Shown here: in pieces, positions 27,965 through 35,569 of the stretch
How the letters are laid out: each line of letters begins with the position of its first letter
Numbering within the stretch: the stretch's first letter is position 1
Origin: Nannocystis punicea
GTDB lineage: Bacteria > Myxococcota_A > Polyangia > Nannocystales > Nannocystaceae
Direction: 5' to 3'
NCBI RefSeq assembly: GCF_026965555.1
Contig: NZ_CP114040.1
Span: 10,638,001 to 10,702,000 of the forward strand
DNA length: 64,000 nucleotides
Translations under genes and position numbers: made by a program
Notes under the pieces: model-generated
The model's database searches: none
What the model saw: the letters and a program-made list of their open reading frames with translations, nothing else
Told to the model about the DNA's origin: nothing

Positions 27965-29305
27965 ATGCGCGACCTCCGGCTGCTCCGCCGACGCCTGCAC
28001 ACCGCCCTGACCTCGGGGCTCTTGCTCGCCGCCTGCGGCCCGGCTCCGACGCCCGCGCCGGCCGAGGCTGCCAAGGCCGCGCCCGCCAAGGCCGCCGCGC
28101 CCGAGGCCGCGCCCGCCAGGGTCGAGGCGACGCCTGTGGCCGCTCCCCCGCCCGCGCCGGCCGGCCCGCAGTACCCGGCGCGCACCGGGATGGATCCGTA
28201 CGACCCTGACGGCCTCGAGGAGGAGGGCTGCACCAACGGCGACTGGTGCGGCTCGCCCGAGGCCGCCAACAAGTTCCGCGCCCCGCAGGCGACCGACGAG
28301 ATCGGCTGCCCGACCCGCCTCATCGGCCGCCCCGACCCGGGAGTCGGCCCCAACGACAAGACCTACAAGGGCCTGTCGATGAACCCGATGATGATGGGCC
28401 GCCTGCGCAAGATCGCCACCGGCGACAAGCGCAAGGCCACCGGCGACCAGCAGATCTGCTGCTACCACTGGTTCGACTACTGCAGCGGCCGCCCGCTGCT
28501 GACCGCCGGCGACGACGCGGTGGCCGCGCCCGTCCTGCCCGGAAGTACATGGCTCGCGGAGCAGGTCCCTCAGGACATGCTCGGAGAGCCAGGCGAGGAC
28601 GAGCGCGCGCTGCTGGCCGCCGCCTGGCTGGAGGACGCGCAGATGGAGCACGCCTCGGTCGCCGCGTTCGCCCGCGCCGCGCTCGAGCTGATGGCCGTGG
28701 GCGCCCCGCCGGAGCTGCTGGCCGGCTGCGCCGAGGCCGGGCTCGACGAGGTCCGGCACGCGCAGGTGTGCTTCGCGCTGGCGGCCGCGTACGGCGGCGT
28801 CGCGCTCGGGCCGGGCCCGCTGCCGGCGGTGCAGCCCCGCGCGGGCGGCCTGGTCGCGCTGGCCCGCGACACCTTCCGCGAGGGCTGCGTCGGCGAGACG
28901 ATCGCCGCGCTCACGGCTCTGCGCGGCCGACGCGGCTGCCAGGCTGCGGCCGCGGACGTCGCCCTGGCGGCGATCGCCGCGGATGAGACGCGTCACGCCG
29001 AGCTCGCCTGGGCGACCGTCGCGTGGGCGATCGACGTCGGCGGCCTCGAGGTCGCCGCGGCGGTGCGCGCAGTCGCGACCGAGCTGCGAGCCGCCGCGTT
29101 CGTCGACGAGCCGCTCGCGGGCGAGGCCGACCTGCGCCGCTTCGGTCGCCTCGGCCCGCAGGAGCGTGTCGACACCCGCCGCGCCGCGTGGACGGGCATC
29201 CTCGATCGCATGCTCGCGCTGGTGCTGGGCGACGCGGACGAGGTCGCCGGCCCGCAGCCCGATCGCGCCGAAGCCGCGAGCTCGGACGCGAACATGAGCG
29301 CCTGA
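27965..29305 (+). CDS. Lipoprotein with ferritin-like domain
   Basis: 446 aa. Lipobox LLAAC (Cys24), then an Ala/Pro/Lys linker to about 75. A Cys-containing middle (EEEGCTNGDWCG, QQICCYHWFDYCSG) precedes a ferritin-like bundle in the last 230 residues with paired motifs EDAQMEHASVAAF, LDEVRHAQVCF, VGETIAALTAL and ADETRHAELAW. These match a myxobacterial family of surface ferritin-like proteins; the four Glu and two His are consistent with a di-iron site. Activity unknown. One partial dispersed repeat (TCAGGACATGCTC, about 28571) lies between linker and bundle. The next gene starts 37 bp downstream, likely one transcript. Confidence 0.8.
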   Translation: MRDLRLLRRRLHTALTSGLLLAACGPAPTPAPAEAAKAAPAKAAAPEAAPARVEATPVAAPPPAPAGPQYPARTGMDPYDPDGLEEEGCTNGDWCGSPEAANKFRAPQATDEIGCPTRLIGRPDPGVGPNDKTYKGLSMNPMMMGRLRKIATGDKRKATGDQQICCYHWFDYCSGRPLLTAGDDAVAAPVLPGSTWLAEQVPQDMLGEPGEDERALLAAAWLEDAQMEHASVAAFARAALELMAVGAPPELLAGCAEAGLDEVRHAQVCFALAAAYGGVALGPGPLPAVQPRAGGLVALARDTFREGCVGETIAALTALRGRRGCQAAAADVALAAIAADETRHAELAWATVAWAIDVGGLEVAAAVRAVATELRAAAFVDEPLAGEADLRRFGRLGPQERVDTRRAAWTGILDRMLALVLGDADEVAGPQPDRAEAASSDANMSA

Positions 29306-29342
29306 ATTGCGGCGCGGTGGCGCACCCGCCTATGATCGCGGG

Positions 29343-30308
29343 ATGGTTCGCCGCTTCACCTACCTCGCGCTCGTCACCCTCGCGGCCTGTGCCGGCGGCG
29401 AGGACGTGACCCAAAGTTCAGGTTTCGGCGGCTCGTGGCCGTCGCCGACGGGGGCCTCGCAGCCCACCACGCAGGGCATGTCGGGCACCTCGGCGCCGAC
29501 CACCGAGGACTCCGGCGCCACCACCGACATGATCCGCCCCGACTTCGGCGACGAGGTGCCGACCACCGACGCTCCGCCGACCACCGGCGGCGTCGACCCG
29601 AGCGGCGTCACGACTGACGAACCCGGCACCACCGGGCCGGCGGAAAACTGCGGCGACGGCATGATCGAGGCCCCCGAGGAGTGCGAGGGCGCCAACGTCA
29701 ACGGCCAGACCTGCCAGGGCCTCGGCTTCACCGGCGGCCTCCTCACCTGCGACGCCGCCACCTGCACGTGGAACAAGAGCCAGTGCGTCAGCGAGTCGTG
29801 CGGCGACGGCACCAAGAACGGCGGCGAGGAGTGCGACTGCGGCCAGCAGGGCAGCTCTTGCACCGCTGCGCAGCTCGGCAACGCCGTCTGCGCCGGCCTC
29901 GTGGCCCCGGCCAACGGCAACTACCACGGCGGCAACCTCGCGTGCGGCAGCCCTGCGAGCTGCCTGTTCGACAAGTCCGGCTGCTTCTGGTGCGGCGACG
30001 GCGTGCGCAACGGGCCCGAGTCGTGCGAGGGCGGCGACCTCGGCGGGCAGACCTGCAACGGCCTCGGCTTCAGCGGCGGCACCCTGAGCTGCAACGCCAA
30101 CTGCACCCACAACACCGCGGGCTGCGTCAACATGGTCTGCGGCGACGGTCAGTGCAGCCCCGGCGAAGACGAGTGCTCCTGCCCCGAGGACTGCCCCGGC
30201 GACCCGAACTCGTGTTCGCCCTGCGAGTGCGGCGACTTCAGCGAGAACTGCGCCTGCGACCCCGATTGCCTGTTCTTCGGCGACTGCTGCTTCAACGGCC
30301 CGTGCTGA
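29343..30308 (+). CDS. Cys-rich lipoprotein with somatomedin-B-like C-terminal module
   Basis: 321 aa from ATG 29343. Lipobox LAAC, then a Thr/Ser/Pro linker (about 20-110). The rest is made of Cys-rich repeats of the kind CGDGxxExxEECEG...GLGFxGGxLxC found in many myxobacterial surface proteins (at least three copies), ending in CGDFSENCACDPDC and FFGDCCFNGPC, which resembles a somatomedin-B knot. Presumably surface-exposed and disulfide-rich. Immediately after the stop, the DNA continues as decayed copies of the terminal module (see repeat entry), so the gene may once have been longer or its end has been tandemly amplified. Confidence 0.8.
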   Translation: MVRRFTYLALVTLAACAGGEDVTQSSGFGGSWPSPTGASQPTTQGMSGTSAPTTEDSGATTDMIRPDFGDEVPTTDAPPTTGGVDPSGVTTDEPGTTGPAENCGDGMIEAPEECEGANVNGQTCQGLGFTGGLLTCDAATCTWNKSQCVSESCGDGTKNGGEECDCGQQGSSCTAAQLGNAVCAGLVAPANGNYHGGNLACGSPASCLFDKSGCFWCGDGVRNGPESCEGGDLGGQTCNGLGFSGGTLSCNANCTHNTAGCVNMVCGDGQCSPGEDECSCPEDCPGDPNSCSPCECGDFSENCACDPDCLFFGDCCFNGPC

Positions 30309-30958
30309 GCCTGCAGGGACGTCCGAAGTCGTGCCGTGACGACTGCATCGTCGGCGGCCCGCGCCGACGATGCAGGACCGGCCGATGACCGGACCTCGTG
30401 TTCGCCGCGCGAGTGCGACTTCCGGGGCAGCTGTGCTGTGACCGCGACTGCTGCAAGTACATCTTCTTTCCTGCGAGCGTGACTTCGGTGCAAGCCCATC
30501 GTCTTCGGCGACCGCTGCTTCACCGACCCGCGCGCCGAGAATGCAGCATCACCCGGCGCCCCGAACTTCGCCTTGCGAACGCGACAGCGACGACTGCAAG
30601 CCCATCGTCTTCGGCGACCGCTGCTTCACCGACCCGCGCCGAGAATGCAGAATCACCCGGCGCCCCGAACTCGCCTTGCGAACGCGACAGCGACGACTGC
30701 AAGCCCATCGTCTTCGGCGACTGCTGCTTCACCGACCCGCGCGCCGAGAATGCAGGATCGGCCCGACGCCCCGAACTCATGTTCGCCTTGCGAACTCGAC
30801 AGCCGCGACCGCAAGCGCATCTTCTTCGGCGACTGCGTCTTCACCGGCCCTTACCGAGAATGCAGCATCACCCCGACGCCCTGCACTCGGTTCACCCGGC
30901 GAATGCAACTCCAGTGTAAGCGCATCTTCTCCGGCGACTGCTGCCGAGAATGTTCACC
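30309..30958 (+). pseudogene. Tandem decayed copies of the somatomedin-B module
   Basis: After the stop of the preceding lipoprotein gene, units of about 105-120 bp recur, each with GAACTCGCCTTGCGAACGCG, then CGACTGCAAGCCCATCGTCT, TCGGCGACTGCTGCTTCACC and CGAGAATGCAG. Read conceptually each gives SPCERDSDDCKPIVFGDCCFTDP, matching the C-terminal module of the intact protein (CSPCECGDFSENC...FGDCCFNGPC). At least four units are visible (starting near 30485, 30594, 30699, 30810) but are in different frames and interrupted, so no protein is made across them. This looks like amplification followed by decay. Confidence 0.7.
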
Positions 30959-31044
30959 CCGCGGCCCGCGTCCCCCCGAGCACGATTCTTGCCGGCGGTG
31001 GCGCGGATGCTATCGTCGGCTCGCGTACCCGGGGGAATTGCGAC

Positions 31045-32172
31045 ATGCGTGCAATCGCTCTGTTCAGCCTGACCTTCGCGACCGCCGCCCTGCTCGGCCA
31101 GGGCTCCGCCCGCGCCACCGCGCCGGCCAGCGAGTCCTGCCTCGCCAGCTGCACCGCGCCCGGCCTGTCCGCCGACGACCAGGCCACCTGCCGCCTCCAG
31201 TGCGCCCGCCTGGCCCAGTCCGCGCCCGCGACTCCGCCCCCCGCCGCCAGGCCTCCTGCAGCCACGCCGCCCGCGACTTCGCCTCCCGCGACTTCACCTC
31301 CCGCGTCTTCGCCGCCGCGTCCGGCTCAGCCTGCTGTTCAGCCCGCCCCCGACCTCGCGCACAAAAAATTTCTGTGCGAGTCGCAGTGCGACGCCGAGCC
31401 CAACCCGGGCGACCGCGCCACCTGCCGCCTGCAGTGCGGTCAGCTGGCCCGCGTCAGCGGCCCCCAGTCCACGACCTCGCCGGTCGGCAGCACCACCGTC
31501 GGCAACACGACCACGTACAGCTTCGCCCCCGGCGGCGGCTCGGTCCCCGTCACCACCACGCCGGGCCCTAGCAACACGACCACGTACAGCTTCGCCCCCG
31601 GCGGCGGCTCGGTCCCCGTCACCACCTCGCCGGGCACCGCGGCCGCGTACAACCCTCAGGCAGCCCAGCGGCAGCAGCAGATCGCCGCCTGCCAGGCCAG
31701 CTGCGACCGCGAGGCCTCGGCCACCGACCGCGCCACCTGCCGCAACAACTGCGGCGCGGTCGGCACCGTGGTCGGCCCCGCGGCCCCGAGCCAGTGGGTC
31801 CTCGGCCCGGCGCCGACCATGACCGAGGCCGAACAGCGGGCCGCGGTCATCCGCTCCTCGGGCGGCGTGGTCCCGGGCAGCGCCCCCGGCGGCGCGCCGC
31901 GGCCGGTCGCGGTCCCCACCAATCAGCCCGCGCCGACCTTCACCGCCCCGCAGGGCCAGCAGCCGCAGAACCCCCAGTGCGCCGCCCAGGCCCAGAGCTG
32001 CAAGGTCGGCTGCGCCGGCGAGCAGACCACCTGCAGCGCCCAGTGCGACCAGGGCAAGATGTCCGAGACCGACCGCGCCACCTGCAAGCTGACCTGCAGC
32101 AGCAGCGGCGACATGTGCCGCGACGACTGCCGCATGAAGGAAGCCGCCTGCAAGCCGGCCGTCTATCGTTGA
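31045..32172 (+). CDS. Secreted Cys-repeat protein
   Basis: 375 aa from ATG 31045, preceded by GGGGGA eight bases upstream. Signal peptide (ALFSLTFATAALLGQGSARA) without a lipobox, so probably released to the periplasm or outside. Four Cys modules follow the pattern CxxxC...DRATCRxxC (about residues 29, 113, 215, 320), separated by Pro/Ala/Ser-rich linkers. The segment NTTTYSFAPGGGSVPVTT occurs twice in tandem (about 31503-31640), a recent 72-bp duplication. No family is recognised. It converges on the VWA lipoprotein gene. Confidence 0.72.
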   Translation: MRAIALFSLTFATAALLGQGSARATAPASESCLASCTAPGLSADDQATCRLQCARLAQSAPATPPPAARPPAATPPATSPPATSPPASSPPRPAQPAVQPAPDLAHKKFLCESQCDAEPNPGDRATCRLQCGQLARVSGPQSTTSPVGSTTVGNTTTYSFAPGGGSVPVTTTPGPSNTTTYSFAPGGGSVPVTTSPGTAAAYNPQAAQRQQQIAACQASCDREASATDRATCRNNCGAVGTVVGPAAPSQWVLGPAPTMTEAEQRAAVIRSSGGVVPGSAPGGAPRPVAVPTNQPAPTFTAPQGQQPQNPQCAAQAQSCKVGCAGEQTTCSAQCDQGKMSETDRATCKLTCSSSGDMCRDDCRMKEAACKPAVYR

Positions 32173-32192
32173 TCGCGGATCGCTGACCGTTC

Positions 32193-32264
32193 GGACATGC
32201 CCGCGAGGGCATGTCCCTTCGAACATCGCCCCCGGGACATGCTCCGAAGAGCATGTCCTTGCGC
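32193..32264. terminator. Repeat-derived hairpins between convergent genes
   Basis: Perfect 10-bp arms GGACATGCCC (32193-32202) and GGGCATGTCC (32207-32216) around a 4-nt loop, then CGGGACATGCTCCGAAGAGC ending just before the stop codon of the converging VWA gene. Fits a bidirectional terminator built from the dispersed repeat. Confidence 0.55.
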
Positions 32265-33542
32265 TCACCCGGGGATCGGCACGTCGCAGCCGAACACCAC
32301 GTCGACGTCGACCACCTGCCCGCCCTTGAGCGCCTCGCAGGCCGTGCCGTGGAAGGTGACCGTGTTGGTGTTCGGGTCGTAGGTCCAGCCGTTGTTGGGG
32401 TCGTTGGGGACCCCCGGGACCATGTCTTCAAAAAACACGTAGATCTCGTTCGGGTCCTCCGGCACCGTGTCGAGCTCGAAGGTGCACGAGACCACCGCGC
32501 CGGCGATCGCGTCGAGGGCCGCCTCGAGCGAGGCCGGGTTGTTGGCGTTGTAGGGCGTCATCGTGCCGCCGTTGGCGGCGATCTGGGCCAGCGAGCCGAG
32601 GATCCCGTCGGCGAAGCCGACCGCGTAGGTGCGGACCGAGATCGCCTGCGCGAACAGCTCGGCCGCGGCCGCCGGCCCGTTGGTGGTGCCCTGGCAATCG
32701 CCGCTCTCGTCGCCGTCGGTGATCAGCAGCACCGCGTTGGCGCGCGTGACGTCCTGGACCTGCGGCTCGCCGACCAGCGCCTTGAGCGTGTTGCCGGTGC
32801 TGGTCTCCGGGTCGCCGGAGTCGCACAGGTAGCCGTTGCCCTTGTCGCTGAGGAACTGCTGGATCGCCCCGCCGTTGAAGTCGGCCACCGGCACCACGAT
32901 CGTCCCGGCCGAGCAGCCGTTGCCGACGCACGCCGAGTAGGTCACGAGGCCGAACCGGATCTCCTCGTTGAAGGTCGTCACCAGCTTGTTGATCGCGTCC
33001 TTGGCGACCTCCCAGCGGTTCTTGTCCGAGTCCTGGACGTCGCCCTCCATGCTCCCGCTGCGGTCGAGCACGATCATCACGTTGGGCACGACCTTGGACA
33101 GCTCGAACTCCTGCGCCCCGCAGTCGCCGCCGATCACGCACATGCCGTCGGTGCACGTCTGGCCGGCCTCGCAGTCCTCCTTGACGAGACAGCCGCCCTC
33201 CGGCAGGCACTCGCCCGACCACGCGCCGCAGTGCTGTCCTTCGGGACAGTCCGTGTCCTCGACGCAGCCGCCGGTGCCGGTCGGCGAGGTCGTCGGCGTG
33301 CCGGTCGGCTCGCTCGTCGGGTCACCGCTCGACGTGCCGTCGGTGGTCGTCCCGGTCGTCTCCCCGCCGGTCTCGGTCGTGCCGGTCACGCCCGTCACGC
33401 CCGTCACGTTCGTCGCCCCCGTGACCCCCGTCGCCGCGGTCACCCCCGCGGTCGAATCGCCGCCGCGCCCGTCGTCGCCGCAGCCCACGACCATCGCCCC
33501 CACCATCAGCCACCCCGACACTCGCCTCGCCTGCGCGCGCAT
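32265..33542 (-). CDS. VWA-domain lipoprotein
   Basis: 425 aa. Lipobox VVGC (Cys21); a Val/Thr/Gly-rich linker with repeated TGVTG units (about 30-92); a Cys-rich segment (93-142: CVEDTDCPEGQHCGA, CLVKEDCEAGQTC); then a von Willebrand A domain from about 150 with an intact MIDAS start D160-RSGSM, plus VLLITDGDESGDC. VWA domains bind protein ligands through a metal ion, so this is probably a surface adhesion or assembly protein. The residual C-terminus (about 350-425) is an extra beta-rich part. Its start at 33542 is the first good ATG of the frame. Confidence 0.82.
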   Translation of the reverse strand: MRAQARRVSGWLMVGAMVVGCGDDGRGGDSTAGVTAATGVTGATNVTGVTGVTGTTETGGETTGTTTDGTSSGDPTSEPTGTPTTSPTGTGGCVEDTDCPEGQHCGAWSGECLPEGGCLVKEDCEAGQTCTDGMCVIGGDCGAQEFELSKVVPNVMIVLDRSGSMEGDVQDSDKNRWEVAKDAINKLVTTFNEEIRFGLVTYSACVGNGCSAGTIVVPVADFNGGAIQQFLSDKGNGYLCDSGDPETSTGNTLKALVGEPQVQDVTRANAVLLITDGDESGDCQGTTNGPAAAAELFAQAISVRTYAVGFADGILGSLAQIAANGGTMTPYNANNPASLEAALDAIAGAVVSCTFELDTVPEDPNEIYVFFEDMVPGVPNDPNNGWTYDPNTNTVTFHGTACEALKGGQVVDVDVVFGCDVPIPG

Positions 33543-34137
33543 GAACGACTCCTCCGGCGCAAGGTGCGCCAGGCCCCGGCTCTTACCGGAGCGCGCGCTT
33601 CGGTGTCAATCAGCCGCCCACTGAAGCGGAAGCCCTCGCCCGCCTGTGTCACGGCCGCACGTCTCCTCCTCCGTCACTGCGAGTTCCACCAGCACGGGCT
33701 TCTCTCCGCGCTCTCGCAGCGAGCTCCACCATTGCGAGTTCTCGCGACCTGCCTCGCAGCGAACTCCGCCATGCATTCCCTCGCTCGCGCGCGCCTGCCC
33801 CTCGCTACCAACACCGGCTTCAACCGCACGCACCCCGCAGCGAACCTCCGCCATCACAGTTTTTTCCCGCGGGCCCCTCGCAGCGAACCTCATCCACCCC
33901 AAGCCTCTGGCAAGGGTCCAACAGCCACCAGTCGACCGCGCTCTCACATGTCCTCGAGGACAGCCCGCCTCTTGCCGGATTCGGCGATCGCCCTTGCCGC
34001 GTTCGGCATCCTCCACGGCCTCACGATCTTCGCGACCCCGCTTGAGAATCTTCGCGATCCCTACCGGCGGCAGTCGCGCCGCCGCGCGAAAACCTTGATA
34101 TTTCCGGCCTGACGCGCGCCGTGCATATAGACGCGGT
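33543..34137. other. Divergent intergenic region with short degenerate repeats
   Basis: 595 bp between the VWA gene and the metal-efflux operon. It contains several degenerate copies of GCAGCGARCTCCRCCAT (near 33717, 33757, 33835, 33881) and one dispersed element at about 33946-33966 (CACATGTCCTCGAGGACAG). It should hold the promoter of the efflux operon; no clear promoter or metal-regulator box was recognised, and no regulator gene is adjacent. Confidence 0.45.
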
Positions 34138-35433
34138 GTGCCCCTCGCGCGCAGCGTCTGCCTCGTCCTCGCCCTGTCCGCGGGCTCCTTGCGCGCGGCC
34201 CCGGCCGAGTCGGCCCTGAGCGGGCCCTTCGACATCGACACTGCGGTGGCGATCGCGCTCGAGCGCAGTCCGGGTCTGCAGGCAGAGGCCCACCGGATCC
34301 GCGCCGCCGAGCACCTCGCCGAGGCCGAGCGGCGGCCCGAGGCCACGCGCCTCACCTTCGACATCTGGCAGGTCCCGCTGGCCAGGCCGTGGGCGTGGAA
34401 CGAGTCGCCGATGGTGATGCTCGGCCTGCGCCAGCCGGTGCCCGCGGCCGGCAGCCTCAAGCTGCGTTCGGCGGCCCGGCGCAAGGACGCCGCCGCCGAC
34501 GCGGCCTCGCGCGACGTCGTCGCCCAGGACCTCGCCACCGCGGTGCGCCACGCCTTCATCGACTACGCCGCCGCGGTCGCCCGCCACAGCGTCCACCTCG
34601 AGCATCAGCGGGTCAGCGAGCACGTGCTCGGCCTGGCGCGGGCGCGGCAGGTCGTCGGCGGCACGCTCCTCGAGATCGCCCGCGCCGAGACCGAGGTCGC
34701 CCGCGCCCGCGCCGACGTCGCCACCGACGCGACCGCGACCCAGGCCGCGCGCACTCGCCTCAACACGCTCATGGCCCGCGAGGCCGACGCCCCGCTCGGC
34801 GCCCCCGCGGAGCCCGCCCCCGCCACCGTCGCGGTCGACGCCCGCGGCCTGATCGCCGACGCCCAGAGCGCCCGCCCCGAGACCCGCGCCGCCGACGCCC
34901 GCCGCGAGGCCGCCGCCCTCGACCTGCGCGCCGCCAAGCGCGAGGCCAACCTGCCGAGCGCGATGCTCGGCGTCGCCTACTTCCCCGCGACCAAACCGAT
35001 GCCGATGCACGGCTACGGCCTGATGATCGACCTCCAGCTGCCCTGGCTCACGGGACAGGGCCGAAAGCGCAGGGACGCCCAGGCCGAGCTCACCGCCGCC
35101 GCCGCCCGCGACGTCGCCCAGGTCAAGCTCGGGATCGCCGGCGAGGTCTCGGGCGCCCTGGCGACCGTCCAGAGCGCCTCGGAGCGCTACCAGGCGCTGG
35201 TCCGCGAGGCCCGCCCGGCCAGCGCGCGCGCCCGCGAGGTCGCGCTGACCGGCTACGAGTCGGGCCGCGGCGACTTCACGGCCCTCCTGTCCGCCGAGGC
35301 CGTCCACGTCGAGGTGGCGATGGACGTCATCGCCGCCAAGTCCGACCTCGACCACGCTCTCATCGACCTCGACCGCGCCGTCGGCTCGCCCGTGGCCCGC
35401 CGCGCGCTGGCGCAGGGCCCCGCCGACCGCTGA
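34138..35433 (+). CDS. cusC: TolC-family outer-membrane channel of a metal efflux system
   Basis: 431 aa, beginning at GTG 34138 with a signal peptide (SVCLVLALSAGSLRA). Long alternating helices with Ala/Arg/Glu and the two-fold repeat of TolC-type proteins (FDIDTAVAIALERSPGLQAEAHRIRAAEHLAEAER and the later DAQAELTAAAARDVAQVKLGI) mark it as an outer membrane efflux protein. It lies first in the same-strand order channel-adaptor-pump, so it should form the exit duct of the complex. There is no lipobox. The gap to the adaptor gene, 136 bp, holds three copies of a short repeat. Confidence 0.85.
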   Translation: MPLARSVCLVLALSAGSLRAAPAESALSGPFDIDTAVAIALERSPGLQAEAHRIRAAEHLAEAERRPEATRLTFDIWQVPLARPWAWNESPMVMLGLRQPVPAAGSLKLRSAARRKDAAADAASRDVVAQDLATAVRHAFIDYAAAVARHSVHLEHQRVSEHVLGLARARQVVGGTLLEIARAETEVARARADVATDATATQAARTRLNTLMAREADAPLGAPAEPAPATVAVDARGLIADAQSARPETRAADARREAAALDLRAAKREANLPSAMLGVAYFPATKPMPMHGYGLMIDLQLPWLTGQGRKRRDAQAELTAAAARDVAQVKLGIAGEVSGALATVQSASERYQALVREARPASARAREVALTGYESGRGDFTALLSAEAVHVEVAMDVIAAKSDLDHALIDLDRAVGSPVARRALAQGPADR

Positions 35434-35569
35434 CCTGTCCGCAAGACCAGCCGACCCCGAGCCTGTCCCCGAGACCCTCTCACTCACCCCAGATACCGCC
35501 CCGCCCGACCTGTCCCCGAGACCCTCTCACTCGCCGCTCCGCCCCCTGACCTGTCCCGAAGGACCTCCC
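35434..35569. repeat. Short repeats of the CTGTCC type between cusC and cusB genes
   Basis: CCTGTCCCCGAGACCCTCTC occurs twice (35462 and 35509, 47 bp apart) and related ACCTGTCC elements begin near 35434 and 35549. The last one, CTGTCCCGAAGGACC, supplies the AAGGA ribosome-binding site of the adaptor gene. Possibly an internal processing or attenuation site. Confidence 0.6.
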
